From positions 1 to 11,629 of the forward strand of contig JAOUIM010000076.1 of the NCBI GenBank assembly GCA_029884035.1: a DNA stretch of 11,629 bases. Reading direction: 5' to 3'. Below, one piece after another: positions 4,848-11,629 of this stretch. Source of the DNA: Aquincola sp. (GTDB lineage: Bacteria; Pseudomonadota; Gammaproteobacteria; Burkholderiales; Burkholderiaceae_C). The notes beneath the pieces were generated by a model that made no database searches, was not told the origin of the DNA, and worked only from the letters and a program-made list of their open reading frames with translations. Position 1 is the stretch's first letter, and every line of letters begins with the position of its first letter. Position numbers and translations under genes: made by a program.

Positions 4848-6686
4848 ATGTTGTTTCCCCTGTACCGGCCGCGAGCCCTCCCGGTGCTGTCCTGCCTCAC
4901 GGTCGCGGCGTCGGCATTGGTCCCCGTCGTCGCGCGGGCGCAGGCCGGCGATGCACAGCGGATCGTCGTCAGCGCGGCGCGCAGCGAGCAGGCGCTTCCC
5001 GAAGCACTGCCGTCCACGCGCATCATCACCCGCGCCGAGATCGACGACTCGCAGGCGGCCGACCTGCCCGGTCTGCTGCGCGCGCTCACCAGCATCGACG
5101 TTGCACAAACCGGCCCGCTCGGTTCGCAGGCCTCGCTGTTCCTGCGCGGCGCCGACAGCCGACAGACCCTGGTGCTGATCGACGGCGTGCCGTTGTCGCG
5201 TGCCGACTTTGGCACCGCATCGTGGCAGCACCTGTCGCCCGACCAGATCGAACGCATCGAAATCGTGCGCGGCAATCTGTCGTCGCTGTACGGCGCTCAG
5301 GCAGTGGGCGGCGTGGTGCAGGTCATCACGCGACGCGCGCTCGCGCCCGAGGCGACGCTCTCGTTTGGCAGCCACGGCGTGCAGCGCGCCGCGGCGGCGG
5401 GCGGTGCGCAATGGAACGGCGATGCGACGCGGCTGTCGGCATCGCTGTCGTGGCACAGGACCGACGGCTACTCGGCGCGCGATGCGAGCGTCGACCCCGC
5501 CGCCAACCCGGACCGCGATGCCGCGCGGCAGGTGGCCGGCAGCGCACGCCTCGAGCAATCCTGGGCGGTCGGGCACCGTACGCAGCTTCATCTGGTGGCG
5601 ACGCGCTCCCGCAGCGAGTACGACGGCTTCACGCCCGGTCTGGCCGACGTCCTGCACACGCGCGTCGAATCGGCGGGCGTCGAGAGCCGACATGCCATCG
5701 GGACCGGGCTCGAACTCGGCGTCGACCTCGGCCAGACCAGCGAGCGATTCGAGGATCCGACTGGATTCGCGACGAACGGCCGCAACCGCGTGCGCCAGGG
5801 CGGCGCCCAGATCGCGTGGAAGGCTTCGGCCGACCACGAATGGCAGGTCGGGCTCGAGGCCCGCCGCGAGCGATTCGCCGACAGCGGCACGCCGTCGCGC
5901 GAACGCCGCACCGACAGTGCACGCGTTGCGTGGCTTGCGCGCCCGGCCGACCGCTGGCACGTGCAGTTCGCGCTGCGCAGTGATGACAGCAACGACTTCG
6001 GCCGCGCGACGACAGGGCTGGCCGCGCTGGCCTACGACTGGGCGCCGGGTTGGAAGCTGTCGGCGCAATGGGCCAGCGGATTCTCGGCGCCGTCCTTCCT
6101 CGACCAGCTGTTCGCCCACCCGACGACGATGCTCAAGGCCGAGCGCTCGCGCCAAGCCGAGCTGGCGCTCCAGTGGAATGGCGGCGCGACGCAGCTGCGC
6201 ACGGCGCTGTTCGCGCAGCGCCAGCGCGACCGCATCGCGTTCGATCCGGTGACGTTCGAATCGACGAACATCGCGCGTGCAAAGAACCGCGGTATCGAAC
6301 TGCTGGCGCAGACCGCGCTGGCCAGCGGCACGCTCGGCGGCGAGGTCACCTTGCAGGACCCCCGCGATGCCGACACCGACACGCCCTTGAAACGTCGCGC
6401 GAGGCAGTCGATCGCGTTGCGCTACCAGGCCACGTGGGCCGGCTGGCACGGTGGCGCAGCGCTGCGCCACACCGGCAAGCGGCTCGACACCGATCCGCTG
6501 ACGTTCGCGGACGCATACAACCCGTCGCGCACGACGATCGACCTGACGCTGGCGCGCCAGGTCACGCCGGTGTGGCGTGTCGCCGCGAAGATCGACAACG
6601 CGACAGGCTCGCGACGGCCTGAGGTCCTGGGCTACACCGCGCCGCCGCGCGCCTGGCTGCTCAGCCTGCAGGCGACGCCGCGCTGA
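4848..6686 (+). CDS. btuB: TonB-dependent vitamin B12 outer-membrane receptor BtuB
   Basis: Receptor that moves cobalamin across the outer membrane using TonB energy. The 612-residue product has a signal peptide (about 1-32: basic RPR, hydrophobic core, cleavage near ARA-QAG), a TonB-box-like stretch (QRIVVSAAR, 38-46), and a plug domain (about 50-165) with SLFLRGADSRQTLVLIDGVP and IERIEIVRGNLSSLYGAQAV followed by GGVVQVITRR. The rest is a beta-barrel of alternating strands with a C-terminal WLLSLQATPR. Size matches E. coli BtuB (about 614 with signal). The last residue is not the usual aromatic. The B12 riboswitch upstream and btuCD downstream support B12 over another siderophore-like ligand. 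There is no Shine-Dalgarno before the ATG (ATTCCCTCCACC instead). btuC starts 9 bp after the stop. Confidence 0.95.
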   Translation: MLFPLYRPRALPVLSCLTVAASALVPVVARAQAGDAQRIVVSAARSEQALPEALPSTRIITRAEIDDSQAADLPGLLRALTSIDVAQTGPLGSQASLFLRGADSRQTLVLIDGVPLSRADFGTASWQHLSPDQIERIEIVRGNLSSLYGAQAVGGVVQVITRRALAPEATLSFGSHGVQRAAAAGGAQWNGDATRLSASLSWHRTDGYSARDASVDPAANPDRDAARQVAGSARLEQSWAVGHRTQLHLVATRSRSEYDGFTPGLADVLHTRVESAGVESRHAIGTGLELGVDLGQTSERFEDPTGFATNGRNRVRQGGAQIAWKASADHEWQVGLEARRERFADSGTPSRERRTDSARVAWLARPADRWHVQFALRSDDSNDFGRATTGLAALAYDWAPGWKLSAQWASGFSAPSFLDQLFAHPTTMLKAERSRQAELALQWNGGATQLRTALFAQRQRDRIAFDPVTFESTNIARAKNRGIELLAQTALASGTLGGEVTLQDPRDADTDTPLKRRARQSIALRYQATWAGWHGGAALRHTGKRLDTDPLTFADAYNPSRTTIDLTLARQVTPVWRVAAKIDNATGSRRPEVLGYTAPPRAWLLSLQATPR

Positions 6687-6695
6687 GGGCCGGAA

Positions 6696-7631
6696 GTGCC
6701 GCTCACGGGAGCACGACTCGGGGCCCTGGCTGCCGTGCTGGCGGCCGCGGTGCTGGTGGTCACGGTCATGGCGCTGGCGATCGGCAGCGCAGGGTTCGAT
6801 ACCGAATTGATTCGCACGCTGCGTGCGCCGCGGGTGGCCGCTGCGGCTGGCGTGGGCGCGCTGCTCGCGCTGGCGGGCCTGGCCATGCAATCGCTGCTGC
6901 GCAACCCGCTGGCCGACCCGTACGTGCTCGGCACATCCGGGGGTGCGGCTGTGGGCGCACTGCTCGCGTTGATGTTCGGGGTGGCGATGACGCTGGGCGC
7001 CGCGGCCGGCGCGCTCTGTGCAGGCGCGGTGCTGCTGTGGCTCGCACGGCACGCACTGGCCACCACCGACGACGCGTCACCGCGCCTGATCCTTGCTGGC
7101 GCGATGCTCGCCGCGCTGTTCGGTGCGATGGCGTCGTTGCTGCTTGCACTGACTCCCGACCAGCGCTTGCGCGGCGCGATCTTCTGGCTCGTGGGCGATC
7201 TCTCGGGTGCAGGCGATCCTGGCGTGAATCTCGTTGCGGCCGTAGTCTTCACCGCCTGGTTCGTCGCACGCGAACGCGCGATCGACCGCCTCCTGCTCGG
7301 CAGCGTGGCCGCGCACCTGCTCGGCGAGCCGGTTCGGCGCTTGCGATTCGAGTTGTTGCTTGCCGCCTCCCTCGCGGCTGCGCTTGCGGTGGCCAGCGCT
7401 GGCGCGATCGGCTTCGTCGGTCTCGTCGTCCCGCACGCATTGCGCCTGGCGGGCGTGCAGCGCACGCGCGACCTTGCATTGCTCGCGCCCCTGAGCGGGG
7501 CCGGCCTGCTTGTGGCGGCGGACCTTCTCGCGCGCACGGTTGCGCTGCCGGTCGAGCTGCCGGTGGGCGCGGTCATGGCGCTGGCCGGCGCGCCGGTGTT
7601 CGTGTGGTTCCTGGCCCGCGGCGGACGATGA
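6696..7631 (+). CDS. btuC: Cobalamin ABC transporter permease BtuC (FecCD family)
   Basis: Inner-membrane permease that pairs with BtuD and receives B12 from BtuF. The 311-residue protein has about ten hydrophobic helices. FecCD/BtuC marks are LRAPRVAAAAGVGALLALAG, MQSLLRNPLADPYVLGTSGG (64-83), the cytoplasmic coupling loop near LGEPVRRLRF, and the signature GAIGFVGLVVPHALRL. The start is GTG at 6696, 9 bp after btuB, with only a weak GGAA before it. Its stop overlaps the btuD start by ATGA, so the two are coupled. Heme and iron-siderophore permeases share this fold; the B12 assignment rests on the riboswitch, btuB and the nearby btuF gene. Slightly shorter than E. coli BtuC (326). Confidence 0.93.
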   Translation: MPLTGARLGALAAVLAAAVLVVTVMALAIGSAGFDTELIRTLRAPRVAAAAGVGALLALAGLAMQSLLRNPLADPYVLGTSGGAAVGALLALMFGVAMTLGAAAGALCAGAVLLWLARHALATTDDASPRLILAGAMLAALFGAMASLLLALTPDQRLRGAIFWLVGDLSGAGDPGVNLVAAVVFTAWFVARERAIDRLLLGSVAAHLLGEPVRRLRFELLLAASLAAALAVASAGAIGFVGLVVPHALRLAGVQRTRDLALLAPLSGAGLLVAADLLARTVALPVELPVGAVMALAGAPVFVWFLARGGR

Positions 7632-8368
7632 GCGACGCGCCGCCTCTGCTTGCCACGCGCGCGCTCACGCTGGCCGCCGCCGGCCGCGAGCTGGTGCGCT
7701 CGCTCGACTGGCGCGTCGGGCCCGGCCAGCGCTGGTGCGTGATCGGCCGCAACGCGGCAGGAAAGAGCACGCTGCTGCGCGCGCTCGCTGGGGTGAGCGA
7801 GATCGGCGTTTCACAGCGCGGTGCGATCGACTGGCAAGGCCGGCCGCAGCACGACTGGTCGGCCGTCGATGCCGCCGCGCTGCGCGCCTTCATGCCGCAG
7901 CAGGCGATTGATCGTTTCCCGATCACCGTGGCACGCTTGCTTGAACTGAGCGTCGTGCGCCCGCGCCACGATGCACGTGCCGCACTTGCCGCCCTGGATC
8001 TCGAGCCACTTGCCGCACGGCCGGTGCTCGAACTCTCGGGCGGCGAACGCCAGCGCGTGGCGCTGGCGCAGTGCGTCCTGCAGGGTGCGCCGCTGCTGCT
8101 GCTGGACGAACCGGTGGCGTTCCAGGACCCGGCGCACCAGGCGCTCGTGGCTCGCTGGCTGGGCCTGTCGCTGCCGCGCGACCAGGCGCTCGTGATTTCG
8201 GCGCATGACGTCAACTGGATCGCGCGGACCGCGACCCACGTGCTGGCGCTGTTGCCGACGGGGCAGTGCGAGCAAGGGGTGACGGCGGACTTGCTCGAGG
8301 CCGGATTGCTCGAGCGGGTCTATGGCTGCGAGTGGCGGGACGTGGGTGGGGTGTGGGTGGCTGACTGA
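7628..8368 (+). CDS. btuD: Cobalamin ABC transporter ATP-binding protein BtuD
   Basis: Cytoplasmic ATPase driving the BtuC permease. In the 246-residue sequence, Walker A is GRNAAGKST (40-48), the Q-loop is within FMPQQ (88-92), the signature is LSGGERQRVALAQ (136-148), Walker B is LLLLDEP (156-162), and the switch His is in SAHD (191-194). The D-loop reads FQDP instead of the common ALD, a variant also seen in BtuD proteins. All catalytic elements are intact. The ATG is embedded in the btuC stop (ATGA). It is the last gene of the plus-strand B12 unit and converges on btuF. Length is normal for BtuD (about 249). Confidence 0.93.
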   Translation: MSDAPPLLATRALTLAAAGRELVRSLDWRVGPGQRWCVIGRNAAGKSTLLRALAGVSEIGVSQRGAIDWQGRPQHDWSAVDAAALRAFMPQQAIDRFPITVARLLELSVVRPRHDARAALAALDLEPLAARPVLELSGGERQRVALAQCVLQGAPLLLLDEPVAFQDPAHQALVARWLGLSLPRDQALVISAHDVNWIARTATHVLALLPTGQCEQGVTADLLEAGLLERVYGCEWRDVGGVWVAD

Positions 8369-8462
8369 GACGCGTTGGCTCGTGCAGAGCCGAGTGCCGG
8401 CCCATGACGCCATCAGCGCTCTGCCGCGGCAACGTGGGCGCAAACGGACGACAGCAGTCTCT
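8369..8462. other. Convergent gap between btuD and btuF
   Basis: This 94-bp region must hold transcript ends for both strands. It has an inverted repeat GCAGAGC/GCTCTGC (8384-8390 with 8418-8424, 27-nt loop) and a small hairpin GGCTC-GTGCA-GAGCC (8377-8391). Neither is followed by a T run on either strand, so I cannot call an intrinsic terminator; Rho-dependent ends are more likely. Confidence 0.35.
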
Positions 8463-9332
8463 TCACCGCGTTCGCTCGATCGCCTCGCACAGGGCCGCAG
8501 CGCCGTCGACGAACCGCGGCCCCATGCGTCCGATCAGGTCGCCGTCGATCGACGCGAAGCGCTGCCGCTTCACAGCGCTGACGTTCGCGAAGCGCCGCCA
8601 TGGCGTGAAGTCGCGCGCAGCGTCGTCCGGTCGGGCCGCGGTGGCGATCAGTTGCGGGTCCGCGGCCACGGCGGCTTCCCAGCTCACGGTGGGCGTGAGC
8701 AGTGGCAGATCGGCGAAGACGTTGACGCCGCCGCAGGTGCGCAATGCCTCGCTGATGATGTGTTCGTGGTTGACGGTCATCAGCGGTTGGCCCCAGAGCT
8801 GCCAGAACACGCGCACCGGGGGGCGGCCGCGATAGCGGTCGGCCAGCGCTTGCCAATCGGTCTCGAACTGGCGCGCTGCAGCTTCGGCGAGGTCGGCGTG
8901 TCCGAGCAGGGTGCCCAGGCGGCGAAGCGTATCGGCGACGCCCTGTGCGCGCCGGATCTCGCTCTCGAAGATCGTGAGCCCGAGCGAGCGCAGGCGCGCT
9001 TTGTGGCGCTCGTTCAGGCCGCTGCTCCAGACCAGGACGAGGTCGGGTTTGAGCTGCACGATGCGCTCGAAGTCGATCGCGTGCGCGTCGCCGATGACGG
9101 GCAGCGTCAGCGCAGCCTCGGGAAAGTCGCTGTAGCGGATGGCCCCCACCATCGCACCGCCACCGCCGGCCGCATAGGCCAGTTCGGTCAGCTGCGGGCC
9201 GAGGCTGACGACGCGGCGCGCCGGCGCCGCGAGCACGACGCTGCGGCCCGCGTCATCGGCCACGCGCACCTCGGCTTGCGCATGAGGGGCGAATGCGGCC
9301 GCGGCGAGTGTCGCGAGCAGCAGGCGGATCAC
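8463..9332 (-). CDS. btuF: Periplasmic vitamin B12-binding protein BtuF
   Basis: Binding protein that delivers B12 to BtuCD. From the GTG at 9332 the 289-residue product starts with a signal peptide (MIRLLLATLAAAAFAPHAQA, cleavage after about 20). The mature part follows E. coli BtuF closely: RRVVSLGPQLTELAYAAG, IRYSDFPEAA, DFERIVQLKPDLVLVW, LRTCGGVNVFADL, VSWEAAVAADPQLI, and a C-terminal FVDGAAALCEAIERTR. The start is chosen because it yields a clean signal peptide and a GTGA overlap with the nth stop; upstream codons in frame would only add residues inside nth. It is on the strand opposite to btuBCD, as the last gene of the phaZ-rsxB-nth series, so the B12 riboswitch does not govern it. Alternative: a heme/siderophore binder of the same fold, less likely given the neighbours. 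Confidence 0.93.
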   Translation of the reverse strand: MIRLLLATLAAAAFAPHAQAEVRVADDAGRSVVLAAPARRVVSLGPQLTELAYAAGGGGAMVGAIRYSDFPEAALTLPVIGDAHAIDFERIVQLKPDLVLVWSSGLNERHKARLRSLGLTIFESEIRRAQGVADTLRRLGTLLGHADLAEAAARQFETDWQALADRYRGRPPVRVFWQLWGQPLMTVNHEHIISEALRTCGGVNVFADLPLLTPTVSWEAAVAADPQLIATAARPDDAARDFTPWRRFANVSAVKRQRFASIDGDLIGRMGPRFVDGAAALCEAIERTR

Positions 9333-9967
9333 GGCGCGGGTGTCTTGGGTTCGAACGCGCACATGGGCGCCACGCGGCACTGCCAGCACAGGGGTCTTCT
9401 GGCCTGGCACACGTAGCGGCCGTGCAAGATGAGCCAGTGGTGCGCATCGACGCGATACGGCTCGGGCACGCGCTCGACGAGCTTCATTTCCACGTCGTAG
9501 GGCGTCTTTCCAGGCGCCAGGCCGGTACGGTTGCCGACGCGGAAGATGTGGGTGTCCACCGCCATCGTCGGCTCGCCGAAGGCGACGTTGAGCACCACGT
9601 TGGCGGTCTTGCGGCCCACGCCAGGCAGGGCCTCGAGGTGTTCGCGGGCTCTGGGAACGCGTCCGCCATGTCGCTCGACGAGGATGCGGCAGGTCTCGTG
9701 CAGGTTCTTCGCCTTGTTGCGGAACAAGCCGATGGTCCTGATGTGTTCCTCGATTCCGGTCACGCCGAGTGCGAGCATCTTGCGCGGCGTCGGCGCCACG
9801 GCGAACAGGCGCTGGGTCGCCTTGTTGACGCTCACGTCGGTCGCCTGGGCCGACAGCAACACGGCCGCCAGCAGCTCGAACACGCTCGTGTACGCCAGCT
9901 CGGATGCCGGGTGCGGATTGGCCTCGCGCAGCGCCGCGAAGAAGGCATCGATGTCGGCCCTTTTCAC
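9329..9967 (-). CDS. nth: Endonuclease III (DNA glycosylase/AP lyase)
   Basis: Base-excision-repair enzyme that removes oxidised pyrimidines and cuts at the abasic site. The 212-residue protein aligns in length with E. coli Nth (211). The helix-hairpin-helix LPGVGRKTANVV contains catalytic Lys120, and AVDTHIFRVGNRTGL carries catalytic Asp138. The C-terminal 4Fe-4S loop is C187-x6-C194-x2-C197-x5-C203, exactly the Nth pattern. The start is GTG at 9967, overlapping the rsxB stop as GTGA; its own stop overlaps the btuF start the same way. rsxB-nth adjacency is common in proteobacteria (E. coli rsxABCDGE-nth), and both proteins carry 4Fe-4S clusters. Nothing is missing. Confidence 0.97.
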   Translation of the reverse strand: MKRADIDAFFAALREANPHPASELAYTSVFELLAAVLLSAQATDVSVNKATQRLFAVAPTPRKMLALGVTGIEEHIRTIGLFRNKAKNLHETCRILVERHGGRVPRAREHLEALPGVGRKTANVVLNVAFGEPTMAVDTHIFRVGNRTGLAPGKTPYDVEMKLVERVPEPYRVDAHHWLILHGRYVCQARRPLCWQCRVAPMCAFEPKTPAP

Positions 9968-10629
9968 GCGACTGACCGCTTTGCGCGGGCTCGAGCGAGT
10001 GCGGCTTCGATGGCCATGCGTTTTCCCTCGAGCGCGGCCGGGTCCGTCAGCGAGCTGTGATGCGCCAAGCCGGCGAGCTTGCCGACTGCCTTGCGCGCCA
10101 GGCGGGCGTCATTTTCGCGCCTGTCGCGCTCAAGGCGCATCCGGCGCGATGCGTAGTGCTCGCGGGCCTCGCACGCCTGCGCGGCACTCCATGCGGCCCA
10201 CCCGCTGGCGCCCGGCGTGGCGTCCTCGAGCACGATGCAGTCCACCGGACAGGCCGGTATGCACAATTCGCAGCCCGTGCACTGGTCTTCGATCACCACG
10301 TGCATGCGCCTGGCCGCGCCGACGATGCAATCCACCGGACAGGCCTTGATGCACAGCGTGCAGCCGATGCACCAGGCCTCGTCGACGAACGCGACACGCC
10401 GAGGTCCCTCGACGCCATGGACCGGGTTCAGCTCGATCACCGGCCGGCCAGTCAATGCCGCCAGGCGTGCGATGCCCTGAGCGCCGCCCGGCGGGCATTG
10501 GTTGATCTCGGCCTCGCCGCCAGCGATCGCCTCGGCGTAGGCGCGGCAATCGGCGAACGTGCACCGTGTGCACTGCGTCTGCGGCAGCGCGTCGTCGATG
10601 CGGTCGGCGAGCGTCGTGTCGTCGGTCAC
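9964..10629 (-). CDS. rsxB: RsxB/RnfB-type 4Fe-4S ferredoxin subunit
   Basis: Iron-sulfur electron-transfer protein of the Rsx/Rnf family. The 221-residue product has an N-terminal 4Fe-4S domain (QTQCTRCTFADCRAYAEAI ending in QCPPGG; C20, C23, C28, C45), then two bacterial ferredoxin motifs, CIGCTLCIKACPVDCI (87-102) and CTGCELCIPACPVDCI (117-132). Unlike E. coli RsxB it lacks the N-terminal membrane helix and has a charged C-terminal extension of about 70 residues. No rsxA, C, D, G or E gene is in the window, so it is a soluble, stand-alone version here. The start is GTG at 10629, 7 bp after the phaZ stop; the start N-terminus TLADRIDDALPQTQC is typical of betaproteobacterial members. It is coupled to nth by GTGA. 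The physiological partner is unknown. Confidence 0.92.
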   Translation of the reverse strand: MTDDTTLADRIDDALPQTQCTRCTFADCRAYAEAIAGGEAEINQCPPGGAQGIARLAALTGRPVIELNPVHGVEGPRRVAFVDEAWCIGCTLCIKACPVDCIVGAARRMHVVIEDQCTGCELCIPACPVDCIVLEDATPGASGWAAWSAAQACEAREHYASRRMRLERDRRENDARLARKAVGKLAGLAHHSSLTDPAALEGKRMAIEAALARARAKRSVA

Positions 10630-10636
10630 CCGACGA

Positions 10637-11629
10637 TTATCGGCGGCGCGCCTTCGTGCGGCTGGCGGGCTTTCGGGCCTCGCGCAGGCCGGCCTTGGGC
10701 ATCGGCCCGCTGCCGAACCTGGCGATGAACTCTCGCACCTGAGGGTAGACCTGCTCGCGCCAGCGCCGGCCGGAGAAGATCCCGTAGTGGCCCGCGCCCT
10801 CCGCGTCGTAGTGGAACTGGCGCGACTTGGGCACGCCGGTGCACAACCCGTGCGCCGCGCGCGTCTGTCCGGCACCCGAGATGTCGTCGAGTTCGCCCTC
10901 GATGGTGAGCAGGGCGCTCGTCGTGATGTCCTGGGGCCTGACCAGTTCTTTGCCCACGCGCCAGGTGCCGTTGACGAGCGCGAAGTCCTGGAACACGACC
11001 TTGATCGTGTCGAGGTAGTACTCGGCCGGCATGTCCAGCACCGCGTTGTACTCGTCATAGAACTGCCGGTGGCTTTCGGCACTCTCCTCGTCGCCGCGCA
11101 CCAGATCGAGGAAGTAGTCGTAGTGGGAACTGAGGTGGCGATCAGGGTTCATCGCCACGAAGCCGCTGTGCTGGAGGAAGCCCGGGTAGACACGGCGCGT
11201 TGCCCCCGGATAGTTCGGTGGCACGCGATAGATCACATTGGCCTCGAACCATTCGTGGCTCTTGTTCATCGCCAGGTTGTTGACGGCGGTGGGCGATCGG
11301 CGGGCATCGATCGGGCCGCCCATCATCGTCAGCGTGCGGGGTGTGAACTCGCCGCGGCTGGCCATCAGTGAAACCGCCGCCAGCACTGGTACGGTGGGCT
11401 GGCACACCGAGATCACGTTTGCTGTCGGGCCGATGTGGCGGATGAAGTCCTCCACGTAGTGCACGTAGTCGTCGAGATGAAACGGGCCTTGATCGACCGG
11501 CACCATGCGCGCGTCGGTCCAGTCGGTGACGAACACCTTGTGGTGCTGCAGCAGGCTGTTGATGGTGTCGCGCAGCAGCGTCGAGTGGTGGCCCGAAAGC
11601 GGTGCGACGACCAGCACGGGCGGCTGCTG
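10637..11629 (-). CDS. phaZ: Intracellular polyhydroxyalkanoate (PHB) depolymerase, N-terminus beyond window
   Basis: Enzyme that mobilises stored PHB granules in the cytoplasm. About 330 C-terminal residues are present; the frame is still open at the right edge (QQPPVLVVAPLSGHHSTLL), so the N-terminus of a protein of roughly 410 residues is missing. The family signature is the Cys-type lipase box VISVCQPTVPVLAAV, where Cys replaces Ser as nucleophile, as in Ralstonia/Cupriavidus PhaZa1. Likely triad partners are the Asp in EGELDDISGAGQT and the His in DAEGAGHYGIFSGRRW. Also typical are VFVTDWTDAR and LDDYVHYVEDFIRHIGP. The C-terminus is strongly basic (ARKPASRTKARRR). rsxB starts 7 bp downstream. 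Indicates a PHA-storing organism. Confidence 0.93.
   Translation of the reverse strand, partial: QQPPVLVVAPLSGHHSTLLRDTINSLLQHHKVFVTDWTDARMVPVDQGPFHLDDYVHYVEDFIRHIGPTANVISVCQPTVPVLAAVSLMASRGEFTPRTLTMMGGPIDARRSPTAVNNLAMNKSHEWFEANVIYRVPPNYPGATRRVYPGFLQHSGFVAMNPDRHLSSHYDYFLDLVRGDEESAESHRQFYDEYNAVLDMPAEYYLDTIKVVFQDFALVNGTWRVGKELVRPQDITTSALLTIEGELDDISGAGQTRAAHGLCTGVPKSRQFHYDAEGAGHYGIFSGRRWREQVYPQVREFIARFGSGPMPKAGLREARKPASRTKARRR

Noticed and set aside
4467..7052. Very long open reading frame antisense to btuB and the start of btuC
   Set aside because: The translation is Arg/Ala/Gln-rich with no recognisable domain, runs opposite a clear btuB gene, and is the usual by-product of high GC codon use. 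Only its last 72 codons (ZapB-like) are real.
8377..8424. Inverted repeats as bidirectional terminator of btuD and btuF
   Set aside because: No T run follows on either strand and the larger loop is 27 nt; kept only as a weak note.
10630..11082. Longer RsxB version reaching into phaZ
   Set aside because: The upstream part is an out-of-frame reading of conserved phaZ sequence; GTG 10629 gives the family-typical N-terminus.
1..11629. Mobile element, CRISPR array, toxin-antitoxin or defence cassette
   Set aside because: No transposase, integrase, repeat-spacer pattern, terminal inverted repeats or composition break seen; the EVE protein is single-domain, without a McrB-type or nuclease partner nearby.

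Overview
The window is about 11.6 kb of very GC-rich chromosomal DNA with dense, ordinary housekeeping gene content. Codon use, an adjacent rsxB-nth pair, an intracellular polyhydroxyalkanoate depolymerase, and a zapA gene followed by 6S RNA all point to a betaproteobacterium, most likely Burkholderiales of the Leptothrix/Rubrivivax/Comamonadaceae type. That assignment is inference from gene content; no marker gene such as rRNA is present. I see no insertion sequence, phage gene, CRISPR array or tRNA.

Layout. (1) 1-2420: a universal stress protein gene (+), a degenerate Usp-like gene (-), a TerC-family membrane protein gene (-) preceded by a yybP-ykoY (manganese) riboswitch, and a small two-helix membrane protein gene (-). 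(2) 2430-4466, all on the minus strand and read right to left: a ZapB-like coiled-coil gene, zapA (ATGA overlap), the 6S RNA gene, an EVE-domain gene and a TSUP (TauE/SafE) permease gene. (3) 4467-8368, plus strand: a cobalamin riboswitch leader, then the vitamin B12 uptake genes btuB, btuC and btuD. (4) 8463-11629, minus strand, read right to left: phaZ (cut by the window edge), rsxB, nth and btuF, tightly packed with two GTGA stop/start overlaps.

How the parts work together. The B12 import route is complete but split. The outer-membrane receptor (BtuB), permease (BtuC) and ATPase (BtuD) sit under the riboswitch. The periplasmic binding protein (BtuF) is encoded convergently at the end of the rsxB-nth operon, where that riboswitch cannot control it. 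The TerC gene behind a Mn2+-type riboswitch implies metal (Mn) efflux or metalation. The ZapB-like/ZapA pair serves FtsZ-ring assembly and is followed by 6S RNA, the regulator of sigma-70 RNA polymerase.

The most notable content is non-coding: three well-supported structured RNAs (yybP-ykoY, 6S and cobalamin riboswitch) in one short window. I do not see a clearly novel multi-gene system. The points most worth a second look are the 6S/EVE/TSUP neighbourhood, the split B12 locus, the btuB leader architecture (no Shine-Dalgarno, strong UUCG hairpin) and the two uncharacterised genes flanking terC.
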